36,435 nucleotides of DNA from Serratia sp. M24T3 (GTDB taxonomy: Bacteria; Pseudomonadota; Gammaproteobacteria; Enterobacterales; Enterobacteriaceae), in assembly GCF_000257645.1 (NCBI RefSeq), contig NZ_AJHJ01000044.1, positions 1 to 36,435 of the forward strand, given 5' to 3'. The notes under the pieces are model-generated. The model searched no databases and was not told where the DNA came from. It saw nothing but the letters and a program-made list of their open reading frames with translations. The position numbers and the translations under genes were made by a program. Shown here piece after piece: positions 21,115 through 29,460 of this stretch. Positions within the stretch are counted from its first letter, which is position 1, and every line of letters starts with the position of its first letter.

Positions 21115-22506
21115 TTAAAACGTGCTGGCCCGCCACGGCCGGCGTTTAAAGCGATCGCTTCCTGCACGTTCGGCAAGGCTGTTGGCCGCCAGTTTTGAGC
21201 GCAGCAATACTTCGCGCTCATTGACTCGGGTAAACTTGCCTTCGCGCAACAGCGGTTCGCCATCAACAAACACGTCTGTCACCTCATGACCCAATGCCGA
21301 ATAGACCAACGAAGAAACCGGATAATGTACCGGAGTCATTGCCGGATGATCAGTGCCAACTACTACAATATCGGCCTTTTTCCCCACCTCAATCGAACCA
21401 ATCAGATGGTCGAGGCCAATAGCTCGTGCGCCATCGATAGTTGCCATCTCCAGCACTTTTTCAGCAGTCATAATCGTCGGATCGCGATGCACGCCTTTCT
21501 GCACCAGTGCAGCCATTTTCATCGCCTGAAACAGGCTGTGATTATTGCTGCTGGCTGGCCCGTCGGACCCTAATCCCACGGTGATACCCGCCGCCAGCAT
21601 CTCGGGGATCGGCGCTACACCTGAGGCCAGATACATATTGCTGCACGGATTGTGCGACACGCGAACGTCATAATGTTTCAGCGCGCGGATATCACGGCGG
21701 CTGCATTGCACGCAGTGAACGGCGAGCACATCAGAGCCAAGAAAGCCTATTTCGCTGAGGAACTCGGTATCGGTGCTCTGAAAACGCCGCTGCGATTGCG
21801 AAATCTCAAAATCGGTTTCCGCAACGTGGATGGTGACCAGCGCGCCGGTTTCGTTGGCCAGCTCGCGGGTGCCGCGTAATACTTTTTCGTCCAGCGCCCA
21901 GATCATGCTCGGCGCAATCCCTACTTTGACCCGGCTGTCCGGGCGGTTGTACTGATAAATCAGCCTCTTGGCGTCAGCCAACGCCTGTTCCGGCGTTTCA
22001 ATCAGTCGGGAAGGAATGCCGTGCTCTTCGCCGGTGGTAAGAAATCCGCGACACACGTGACCGCGAATGCCGGTGGCATGAAAAGCTTCCAGCACTTTGG
22101 CCGTTAATCCCGGCCGCGGATGGGCATACATAAAGTCAACCAGTGAAGTCACGCCGGAGCGCAGCGATTCCACACAGCCGTGCATTGCCGCCGCCGAAAC
22201 ATCTTCTTCAGTCAACTCAACCGCGCTCGGCCCGGTCATGCAGGTAAACCATTTTTTCAGCACCATGTCATCACCCAAACCTTTCAATAACGTCTGGAAC
22301 AGATGAGTGTGGGTGTTGACCATGCCGGGAATAATAATCGCCTCGCGGCAGTCGATTACTTCGCATTCCGGGTTGCTGGCGACTAGCTGCTGGCGCGTGC
22401 CAATAGCGGCAATCATGTCTCCCTCGATTAAAATGCTGGCTTCTTCCAGCACCTCGCGCCGAGGGTTCATGGTGACCACCCAGCCGTCTGCCAAAATGTA
22501 TCCCAT
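21115..22506 (-). CDS. Amidohydrolase-superfamily deaminase, AtzA/TriA/guanine-deaminase type
   Basis: This is a metal-dependent cyclic-amidine deaminase of about 463 residues. Metal ligands are visible in order: HTH (H66, H68), H227 and E230 (in IHVAETDFE), H264 (in AVHCVQ) and D315 (in GLGSDGPAS). The blocks SHNPCSNMYLASGVAPIPEM and MATIDGARAIGLDHLIGSIE are typical of the group with triazine hydrolases, methylthioadenosine/SAH deaminases and 8-oxoguanine deaminases. The substrate cannot be fixed. The start ATG 22504-22506 has GGAAAG at 5 bases. It ends the seven-gene transporter operon, so it probably acts on the imported compound. It is too divergent in memory for a confident symbol. Confidence 0.88.
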   Translation of the reverse strand: MGYILADGWVVTMNPRREVLEEASILIEGDMIAAIGTRQQLVASNPECEVIDCREAIIIPGMVNTHTHLFQTLLKGLGDDMVLKKWFTCMTGPSAVELTEEDVSAAAMHGCVESLRSGVTSLVDFMYAHPRPGLTAKVLEAFHATGIRGHVCRGFLTTGEEHGIPSRLIETPEQALADAKRLIYQYNRPDSRVKVGIAPSMIWALDEKVLRGTRELANETGALVTIHVAETDFEISQSQRRFQSTDTEFLSEIGFLGSDVLAVHCVQCSRRDIRALKHYDVRVSHNPCSNMYLASGVAPIPEMLAAGITVGLGSDGPASSNNHSLFQAMKMAALVQKGVHRDPTIMTAEKVLEMATIDGARAIGLDHLIGSIEVGKKADIVVVGTDHPAMTPVHYPVSSLVYSALGHEVTDVFVDGEPLLREGKFTRVNEREVLLRSKLAANSLAERAGSDRFKRRPWRASTF

Positions 22507-22531
22507 CAATACTTTCCTCTGTCGGACAATT

Positions 22532-23311
22532 TCAGAGTAGTTGGCTAATCAATTGCTCTGAATCGGAAACAAAGCCAAAACATTGGCGAACGTTATACAG
22601 CGTGGCGTCCATACAATACTTTGGCGACGTGGTGGCGCAGCAGTCTTGCAACAGCAAACAGTCGTAGCCGTGAAAATTGGCGTCCTGCAAGGTGCAAAGC
22701 ACGCACTGATCGGCATTGACTCCGGCAAACAGCAACGTTGTGACATTCAGATTGCGCAGAATGCTGTCCAGCTCAGTATCCTGAAATCCCGACATCCGGT
22801 ATTTATTGACTCGAATATCGCCCGGCAACGGGGCCAACTCATCCACCACTGCGGCTGCCCAACTACCGGATTCCAGCACCGGTTCGCCAGATATCGGCAG
22901 CGGATCGCCCAAACCTACACCTGTACCGTTGGGTTTATAAACGTGCAGCACCGCCGGACTCAGATTGAGCCGGTCTGGCCGATTGCCCCAGTTAAGCCAC
23001 ACTATCGGCATCTCGGCCTGACGCGCTTCGGGCAACAGCCGCTGCAACGGCGCAATCGGCGCTCGGGCCGGAGTGACATCAACGCCAATATGGCCCAGCC
23101 AGCCTTCGGGATGGCAAAAGTCATTTTGCATATCGATGACAATCAATGCCGTGCGATTCAAGTCGAGCTGAATACGCCGCTCACCGTCGTGCAACGTGGC
23201 GAGCTGCGGTGGCACACAGTCACGCACCAAATCGACTTCTTGAGCCGATACATGCCAGGCATTGCGCGGGCTGGAGCCGAGTGCTATCAGACTCTCGGAT
23301 CGTTGACTCAT
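22532..23311 (-). CDS. Isochorismatase-family cysteine hydrolase, RutB/biuret-hydrolase-like
   Basis: The 259-residue product has the family triad D60 (VIDMQNDF), K170 (VNKYRMSGF) and C203 (GVNADQCVLCT). The C-terminal half resembles ureidoacrylate amidohydrolase RutB closely in layout: VVDELAPLPGDI, DTELDSILRNLNV and a final FGFVSD. RutB, biuret hydrolase and N-carbamoylsarcosine amidase all hydrolyse ureido or carbamoyl amides. I infer that step here, releasing ammonia and CO2. ATG overlaps the cupin stop (ATGA), and the amidohydrolase follows. No other rut gene is present, so this is not the uracil pathway. Confidence 0.87.
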   Translation of the reverse strand: MSQRSESLIALGSSPRNAWHVSAQEVDLVRDCVPPQLATLHDGERRIQLDLNRTALIVIDMQNDFCHPEGWLGHIGVDVTPARAPIAPLQRLLPEARQAEMPIVWLNWGNRPDRLNLSPAVLHVYKPNGTGVGLGDPLPISGEPVLESGSWAAAVVDELAPLPGDIRVNKYRMSGFQDTELDSILRNLNVTTLLFAGVNADQCVLCTLQDANFHGYDCLLLQDCCATTSPKYCMDATLYNVRQCFGFVSDSEQLISQLL

Positions 23312-23751
23312 ACCGCCGGACTCCCATTCACCCCACTCAGAACGCGCAAGTCCTCTTCATCCAGCTCCACCGGCTCTCCGCTGCGGATAAGCTCGGCAAA
23401 GCCTTCATTCGGCGTCATCACCGTCAGGGTATACAGTTTGCTGCTGCCGGTATTGCGGATCACGTGTTCGTTGCCGGGATTCAGGAGCAGAGCTTTGCCT
23501 TTGCTTAACGGCAACTCTTTGCCACCACAGACAGCCACGCCCTGACCTTCCAGCACGTAGAAAAATTCGTGTGCGTGAGCGTGCTCATTCGGCGGCGTCG
23601 CTCCGCCAACCTTGAAAATCTCGATCACAAAGATGTGGTCGATCTGGTCCTGCTCTTTGTCGAACAGGATGGCAAAATAGTTGGTGTCCGTTGGGCTGAT
23701 ACGAAAAGCCGGAGCGGACAGAGCGTCGGTAGCGCGAAAAATCGTGGTCAT
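23308..23751 (-). CDS. Single-domain cupin protein
   Basis: The 147-residue product is a small cupin. Motif 1 is EHAHAHEFFYVLEGQG with metal-binding His, His and Glu, and motif 2 is NPGNEHVIRN with a further His. A metal-dependent isomerase, hydrolase or binding role is possible. The start ATG 23749-23751 has GGAGA at 5 bases. It sits inside the operon between the permease and the cysteine hydrolase and is translationally coupled to the latter, so a catabolic or sensing function in the same pathway is likely. I cannot name the reaction. Confidence 0.85.
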   Translation of the reverse strand: MTTIFRATDALSAPAFRISPTDTNYFAILFDKEQDQIDHIFVIEIFKVGGATPPNEHAHAHEFFYVLEGQGVAVCGGKELPLSKGKALLLNPGNEHVIRNTGSSKLYTLTVMTPNEGFAELIRSGEPVELDEEDLRVLSGVNGSPAV

Positions 23752-23790
23752 AGCTATCTCCAAAATTTCCAGACAGTGGGAGGTCCACTG

Positions 23791-24729
23791 CTAATCCTTG
23801 CAGTATGGCTGCGTCAAAGCGCCCGGCTGTACCGTTTTTCCTATCACTCCAGACATCGCCAGAATGGTTAACAGATACGGCAGCGCAAGCAGTACCTGCG
23901 CCGGGAGGATGTTATTAAACAACTGCAACGACAGCTGTAATGCGTCGGCAGCACCAAAAATAAAGGCGGCAAACAGCGCTTTTAGCGGACTCCAGCGACC
24001 AAAAATCACGATCGCCAGTGCGATAAACCCTTGCCCGCTGACAATGTTGTCGCGAAACAGCCCGATTTGCGCAGTGACCAGATATCCGCCTGCCAGACCG
24101 CCGCCCAGACAGGAAAGCATCACCCCGTAGGTGCGGATCCTTTGTACGTTAAGCCCGGCGGCGTGCGCAGCTTTAGGGTTTTCGCCCACAGCGCGCAGCG
24201 AAAGTCCGAAACGGGTATGAAACAGCACCCATTGGGCAAGTACCACCAGCCCGAGCGTGAGGTACAGCGGCCACGGCTGGTTAAAGAAAATGGGTCCGAT
24301 ATAGGGAATTTTTTGCAGCAAAGGCACAGGCAACGCGTTAAACATATCTACCGTCGGCGACATTTTGTCGCCAATCACCAGGCTGTAGATGTAGGTCGCC
24401 AGCCCGCCTGCAAGGATGTTAAACACCATGCCGACCACGACCTGGCTGGCCAATGCCCGCAAGTAGAAGAAGGACAGCAGCAGGCTGACCACCAGTCCGC
24501 CCACACCACCGGCAAAAAAGCCCAACACGGCTGAACCGGAGTAAATCGATACCAGATAACTCGACAGCGCGCCCATCAGCAGCGTGCCTTCAAGGCCAAT
24601 ATTGAGCACGCCGGAACGCTCGGCATAAATCTCGCCCAGCGACGCCAGCAGCACGGGTCCGGCAAGACGAACCGCGGCCGCCAGCCAGGTAATGAAAAAT
24701 GCGGCATCAAGATGTGACCACAGGTTCAT
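23791..24729 (-). CDS. ABC transporter permease, BMP/nucleoside type (NupQ-like)
   Basis: The 312-residue membrane protein belongs to the BPD_transp_2 permease family found in ribose, branched-chain amino acid and BMP-dependent nucleoside importers. It has about eight hydrophobic segments, GEIYAERSGVLNIGLEGTLL near residue 30 and FGLSLRAVGENPKAAHAAGL near residue 175. The latter two are hallmarks of the guanosine/purine nucleoside permease group. The ATG overlaps the stop of the other permease by 4 bases, so the two are coexpressed as a heterodimer. Confidence 0.9.
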   Translation of the reverse strand: MNLWSHLDAAFFITWLAAAVRLAGPVLLASLGEIYAERSGVLNIGLEGTLLMGALSSYLVSIYSGSAVLGFFAGGVGGLVVSLLLSFFYLRALASQVVVGMVFNILAGGLATYIYSLVIGDKMSPTVDMFNALPVPLLQKIPYIGPIFFNQPWPLYLTLGLVVLAQWVLFHTRFGLSLRAVGENPKAAHAAGLNVQRIRTYGVMLSCLGGGLAGGYLVTAQIGLFRDNIVSGQGFIALAIVIFGRWSPLKALFAAFIFGAADALQLSLQLFNNILPAQVLLALPYLLTILAMSGVIGKTVQPGALTQPYCKD

Positions 24730-25847
24730 GATTGAGTCTCCGAAGCAGCTTCAGCCACGGATGGACGCCCCCGCCCCGGCCAACGCAGGCGGTAATAGCG
24801 CAGGATATCGCCGGCTAAAATCAGCAGCACCACCAGGCTTTCAAGAATAAAGATCACCGAGGTCGGCAAACCACTTTCGCGCTGCATTGCGCTGCCGCCA
24901 ACCTGTAAACCGCCATAGAGAATAGCTGTAGGGATCACCACCAGCGGATTGAGCCGCGCCAGCAGTGCAACAATGACGCCGACAAACCCCACACCGCCCG
25001 ATAAACCGTCCATCAACCGATGCTGCACACCGAGAACCATGCAAAGTCCGGCCAGCGCTGCCATACCGCCGCCCAAAAACACGGCCAGCATCTGGCGACG
25101 AATAACATTGATTCCGCCATAGCGCGCCGCTTTGGCATTCATTCCGCTGACAATCATTTCATAACCGATTGGCGTTTTACGGATAAGCACCCAGACCAGC
25201 AGCGAGCAAATCAGCGCGATGAGCAACCCCATGTGCGCCCGCGAACCGTGCATGATAAACGGCAGCCAGCTTTGCATCGGCAGCAGCGGCGTTTGCGGTA
25301 AATCGCCTACTGCGCGCATTGGACCGGAGACCAGATACTGCACCAGAAACGCCGCCACATAGTTGGCCATCAGTGAAATCAGCACATCGTTACCGCCAAA
25401 GCGCACGCGCATAATGCCGACGATTCCGGCCCATAACGCCCCGGCCATAAAAGCAACTACCAGCACGATTGGCCAGAAAGCCCAGAGCGGCAACATGATC
25501 CACATTCCCTGCGGCGTTCCGCCCAGCGCGACCCAGGAAGCTGCAGCGGCACCGATGGTGAAGCACCCTTCGAAACCGATATAGCCCATGCCCGATCGCC
25601 AGATAACGATGGTTGCCTGAGCAATCAGGATTAATGGTATGGCCTGCACCAGTGTCTGGCCAAAACCGCGTAGCGATCCAAACGCCTCGCTGAACAGCTC
25701 GATAAAGGCAGTAAAAGGGTTGGCGCCGAAGGGAATAAACAGCACACCGGCAATGATAAACGCCAGCAGCAGCGCCAACACGGTGATGCCGCCAGAGGCC
25801 AGCGAAGAGTCGGCCGGAACAACACGTTTCTCGAGCAAAGATTTCAT
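24726..25847 (-). CDS. ABC transporter permease, BMP/nucleoside type (NupP-like)
   Basis: The 373-residue product is the larger partner permease of the BPD_transp_2 family. The N-terminal basic segment is followed by about ten hydrophobic segments. MGYIGFEGCFTIGAAAASW and IGYEMIVSGMNAKAARYGGI are family loops that contact the ATPase. It overlaps the ATPase stop by 4 bases. The pairing of a longer and a shorter permease is standard for BMP-type importers of nucleosides and related heterocycles. Confidence 0.9.
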   Translation of the reverse strand: MKSLLEKRVVPADSSLASGGITVLALLLAFIIAGVLFIPFGANPFTAFIELFSEAFGSLRGFGQTLVQAIPLILIAQATIVIWRSGMGYIGFEGCFTIGAAAASWVALGGTPQGMWIMLPLWAFWPIVLVVAFMAGALWAGIVGIMRVRFGGNDVLISLMANYVAAFLVQYLVSGPMRAVGDLPQTPLLPMQSWLPFIMHGSRAHMGLLIALICSLLVWVLIRKTPIGYEMIVSGMNAKAARYGGINVIRRQMLAVFLGGGMAALAGLCMVLGVQHRLMDGLSGGVGFVGVIVALLARLNPLVVIPTAILYGGLQVGGSAMQRESGLPTSVIFILESLVVLLILAGDILRYYRLRWPGRGRPSVAEAASETQS

Positions 25848-27358
25848 GACGCCTCCCGCTCCAGTTTGCCACCGGCCATCAGGTCGCCGATTTGCTCCAG
25901 CGTGGCTTCAGCCGCACTCAACACCCCGGCGATTTGCCCCGCGTACATCACCGCAATGTTGTCGGATAAATTCATTATTTCTTCCAGCTCCGCAGAAATC
26001 ATCACAATGGCGCAACCCTGTTGACGTGCTTCGAGCAGCCCCTGCCACACCGCCTCGACTGCACCGACGTCCAGCCCGCGCGTTGGCTGCTCCACCACCA
26101 ATACGCGCGGCTTGCGCATGACTTCACGTCCAAGAATGAGTTTCTGCAAATTACCGCCGGAAAGTTTTCCTGCTTCAAACTCTACGTCGGGGGCAATCAC
26201 GTTGAAGTGTTGGACGATCGCCCTGGCTTTGTCGGCTATCGCTTGCGGACTGAGGAACCATCCACGGGCAACGGTGTGCTGATGCTGAGCGCCGAGAATC
26301 GCGTTATCGGCGATTGACATGCCGGTCACTGACCCAACCCCCCGCCGGTCGGCAGGAATAAAGCCCATGCCCGCAGCGCGTCGCTGTGCCGGAGACAGTC
26401 CGGAAATATCTTTACCGCCCAAAAGAATTCTGCCCGCTTCGATTGGCCGCAGATTAAGTAATGCCTCCGCCAGCTCGGACTGACCGTTGCCGTCGACGCC
26501 CGCAATACCTAAAATTTCTCCTGCGCGAACCTTCAGCGCTACGCGCCAGATTTTCTGGTTTCCGGCTTCGTCGCGCATGGCGATGTTGTCAATATTCAAC
26601 ACCTCGGCGCCGGGCTGCTGTACTGGTTTTTCGACTCGCAGCAACACGTCGCGCCCCACCATGCGACGCGCCAAATCAGTTTCAGAGGTGTCTTCTACCG
26701 CTACGCTCTCGACCATTCTGCCGCTGCGCATTACCGAGACGCTGTCAGCCACTGCCATGATTTCATAGAGTTTATGGGTCACAATAACGATTGAACGCCC
26801 TTCTTGCTTCAGAGAAGTCAACGTGGCGAACAGACCGTCTTTTTCGCGCGGCGTCAGCACCGCCGTGGGTTCGTCAAGGATTAGGACTTTGGCGTTGCGA
26901 TAAAGCAGCTTGAGGATTTCGACCCGTTGCTGCACGCCAATGGGCAGGTGTTCGACTCTCGCCCAAGGATCAACCGCCAGTCCGTGGCGGTCAGAAATCT
27001 GCTGTAAACGTTTTGCGGCGGCGTGCAAGTCAAGATAGCCGCTGCGATTTTCTTTCAGGCCGAGGATCACGTTTTCAACCACTGTCATCGGCTGTACCAG
27101 CATAAATTCCTGATGAACCATGCCGATACCCAGAGCAATGGCATCCCCCGGATCGCGAATACTGACTTTTTGCCCGCCGACCCAAATTTCCCCTTCATCA
27201 GCCTGATACATGCCGTAGAGGATCTGCATCAGGGTACTTTTACCCGCGCCGTTTTCACCCAATAACGCGACAATTTCACCCTCGCCGATCGACATGTTGA
27301 CGTGGTGATTGGCGGTGATTTTACCGAATCTTTTGGTGATGCCTTTCAGCTCAATCAT
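25844..27358 (-). CDS. Double-domain ABC transporter ATPase, BMP/nucleoside type
   Basis: The 504-residue product fuses two ABC domains, as in RbsA and NupO. Domain 1 has Walker A GENGAGKST (about residue 34), the degenerate signature LPIGVQQRVEIL usual for this group, and Walker B VLILDEPTAVLTPRE. Domain 2 has a degenerate P-loop GVDGNGQSEL, signature LSGGNLQKLILGRE and VLVVEQPTRGLDVG. ATG 27356-27358 has GAGGA about 9 bases upstream and is preferred to GTG 27362-27364. It couples by overlap to the permease. Confidence 0.92.
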   Translation of the reverse strand: MIELKGITKRFGKITANHHVNMSIGEGEIVALLGENGAGKSTLMQILYGMYQADEGEIWVGGQKVSIRDPGDAIALGIGMVHQEFMLVQPMTVVENVILGLKENRSGYLDLHAAAKRLQQISDRHGLAVDPWARVEHLPIGVQQRVEILKLLYRNAKVLILDEPTAVLTPREKDGLFATLTSLKQEGRSIVIVTHKLYEIMAVADSVSVMRSGRMVESVAVEDTSETDLARRMVGRDVLLRVEKPVQQPGAEVLNIDNIAMRDEAGNQKIWRVALKVRAGEILGIAGVDGNGQSELAEALLNLRPIEAGRILLGGKDISGLSPAQRRAAGMGFIPADRRGVGSVTGMSIADNAILGAQHQHTVARGWFLSPQAIADKARAIVQHFNVIAPDVEFEAGKLSGGNLQKLILGREVMRKPRVLVVEQPTRGLDVGAVEAVWQGLLEARQQGCAIVMISAELEEIMNLSDNIAVMYAGQIAGVLSAAEATLEQIGDLMAGGKLEREAS

Positions 27359-27385
27359 CGACACAATTCCTCATCTCGCATTAAC

Positions 27386-28405
27386 TCAGGCTTTAACCAG
27401 GGACTGTACGTCGATTTTGCCTTCCGAGAGTTGGGTCCAGATATCCTGGAACTTTGCCCACTGGTCGGCAGTAATCAGTTTGCTGTTGTAAGCACTGTCG
27501 CCGTAAATGGGTAACCAGCCTTTTGAGACCGGCGGGCGAAACTCCTGGCCGCCGAGGAACTTTTTGTCTTTGACACTGTGTGCGACCTGTTCAATCACCC
27601 AAGGCAAGTTGGTTTCAAAACTGGTGGCAATGAATTCTGGGGCGATGCTTTTCTGATCGGCATAACAGCCCATGGCTTTGACTTTTGCCGCTGCCGCGCC
27701 CTGAATCGCACCTAAACCGGTCACATCTGCGGTGTGCCAGATAACGTCGGCCCCGTTGCCTATCATGGTGCTGGCGGCCTCGCGACCTTTGGCAGCGTTG
27801 TTATAATCGCCGGTAACAATGCCAAAACCGGTAATTCCCGGGCGCGTTTTTTCGGCTCCGGCAATAAAAGCGTGCATCATGCCGTTTTGGCTAGGATTAT
27901 CACCGCCGCCGACATAGCCGACCGCTTTGCCTTTTTCGGAAATTATTGCTGCCAGCGCACCAGCGCCATAGGCCGCATTCATATAGGCCAGATTCATAAA
28001 CTCGGTGTTATCCGGCGCTTTTTCGGAAGGCTTGAAAGTCGTGGCAAAGAAATAGGTGTCTGGATACTGCGGCCCAACCTGTTCGAACTCGGAACCGTAC
28101 TCAAAGCTGTGGCCAATAATCAGGTTGTATCCGTCATCGGCATAGCCACGAGTCACCTGATCCATCTGCGCCTGCGGTACGCTTTCGCTAAAGGCAACTT
28201 TGAAGCCTTGAGATTTCAGCGTTTGCAAACCTTGATAGGCTAGCTGGTTCCAGCCACCGTCAGCCACGGAACCAGGCAAAATCAGAGCAATTTTCACTTC
28301 GTCGCCAGCCGCAAACGCACGACGGGAAAACAGCGGTGCAGCGAATGGAATCAACATCATGCTTGCCAGACCTGTGGCAAATTTACGGCGCGAAATACCA
28401 GACAT
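27386..28405 (-). CDS. BMP family substrate-binding protein with twin-arginine signal
   Basis: The 339-residue product is the periplasmic receptor of the importer and belongs to the Bmp/PnrA family, whose known ligands are mainly purine nucleosides. The signal peptide carries SRRKFATGL, a twin-arginine motif, a hydrophobic core and a likely AFA cleavage site near residue 33. There is no lipobox cysteine. KIALILPGSVADGGWNQLAY and VGYVGGGDNPSQNGMMHAF follow. The start ATG 28403-28405 has GGGGAG 8 bases upstream. It is the promoter-proximal gene of the operon, which suits its need for high expression. Confidence 0.9.
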   Translation of the reverse strand: MSGISRRKFATGLASMMLIPFAAPLFSRRAFAAGDEVKIALILPGSVADGGWNQLAYQGLQTLKSQGFKVAFSESVPQAQMDQVTRGYADDGYNLIIGHSFEYGSEFEQVGPQYPDTYFFATTFKPSEKAPDNTEFMNLAYMNAAYGAGALAAIISEKGKAVGYVGGGDNPSQNGMMHAFIAGAEKTRPGITGFGIVTGDYNNAAKGREAASTMIGNGADVIWHTADVTGLGAIQGAAAAKVKAMGCYADQKSIAPEFIATSFETNLPWVIEQVAHSVKDKKFLGGQEFRPPVSKGWLPIYGDSAYNSKLITADQWAKFQDIWTQLSEGKIDVQSLVKA

Positions 28406-28545
28406 AAGCTTTACTCCCCCCAAGATTAGGCCTTCAGTTATGCCTAGAATTTCGTTACCTTAAAAGCACAGTTTTTCGTACTCAGCGATGCCTTTTAAGC
28501 AACGCTTGCTGAAAATAGCGTCATTTGTCTTTGCGGAGATCATTC
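28406..28545. promoter_or_regulatory. Divergent control region with interrupted inverted repeat
   Basis: This 140-base gap separates the transporter operon from the LysR gene. CTTAAAAG (28459-28466) and CTTTTAAG (28492-28499) are perfect inverted arms whose centres are 33 bases apart, about three helical turns. That layout suits LysR-type tetramer binding. No clear -10/-35 pair could be fixed for either direction. Confidence 0.5.
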
Positions 28546-29445
28546 ATGCTGCAACACCGGTTGTTGATGTATCTCGATCAGGTCGCCCGTGCTGGCTCCA
28601 TTCGTAAGGCTGCGGCCCGGCTGCATATTTCTGCCTCGGCGATTAACCGGCAGATTTTGGCGCTGGAGGACGAACTGGGCACGCCGCTGTTTCAGCGACT
28701 GCCGAGAAAAATGGTGCTCACCGCCGCCGGAGAGGTTTTGATCCATCACGTCCGCCAGAGTTTTAAAGAGCTGGAATGGGCGCAGGTTAAAATTGAAGAA
28801 TTAAAGGGACTGCGGCGCGGTGAAGTGACGATCGCGATGATGAGCGGGCTGGCAGCGAATCTCATCCCGCGCATGGCCAGCGAATTTCGCCGGGCTAATC
28901 CACGAGTAAAACTGATCTTGCGTCAGTTGACTGACGGCGACGATATTATGGCCGCTGTGGAATCAGGCGAGGCGGATTTGGGACTGGGATTCGATTTCGA
29001 CTTGCCGCCAACGCTGCGAATTATTTCTAGCGTTAGCGGGCGACTGGGCGCGGTAGTAGCTCCGGGGCATCCGCTGGCAGATAAAACCAGCCTGCGCATC
29101 AGCGACTGCATTGCCTATCCGATCATTATCGCCGACAAAAGCACGGTGATTCGCCCATATCTGAACGACGTGTTTGCCAAAGCGCTGGTCACTGTCCAGC
29201 CGGTGATTGAAACCAACTCGATTGAAGTGATGCGCCACGCGGCAATGGTCGATCAGGGGCTGACTTTCCTGACGCCGTTCGACATCGAGTTTGACCAGCG
29301 CGCGGGCAGGCTTATCTATATTCCGGTCAGAGAACTGGCGCAGCAAACCCAGCGCCTGATGCTGATTGGGCACGACCGAGGCACCAGCGCGATTGGCAGC
29401 GTGCTGGCGGAAACGGTAAAAGGGATGATGTCGGAAGCCGGTTAA
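28546..29445 (+). CDS. LysR-type transcriptional regulator of the heterocycle cluster
   Basis: The 299-residue product has the LysR N-terminal winged HTH (about residues 4-63; AGSIRKAAARLHISASAINR) and a C-terminal periplasmic-binding-like effector domain (about 90-290). The start ATG at 28546 has GGAG at 7 bases, so TTG 28525 is rejected. It is divergent from the bmp operon and convergent with the creatininase-family gene, 15 bases away. It is therefore the best candidate regulator of both, sensing the imported compound or a product. Confidence 0.88.
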   Translation: MLQHRLLMYLDQVARAGSIRKAAARLHISASAINRQILALEDELGTPLFQRLPRKMVLTAAGEVLIHHVRQSFKELEWAQVKIEELKGLRRGEVTIAMMSGLAANLIPRMASEFRRANPRVKLILRQLTDGDDIMAAVESGEADLGLGFDFDLPPTLRIISSVSGRLGAVVAPGHPLADKTSLRISDCIAYPIIIADKSTVIRPYLNDVFAKALVTVQPVIETNSIEVMRHAAMVDQGLTFLTPFDIEFDQRAGRLIYIPVRELAQQTQRLMLIGHDRGTSAIGSVLAETVKGMMSEAG

Positions 29446-29460
29446 CGTGCCAATTTCTTT

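Noticed and set aside
28406-28545. Purine riboswitch upstream of the bmp operon
   Set aside because: The leader is short and I could not find the conserved paired loops of a purine or other riboswitch. A DNA-level LysR operator is more likely.
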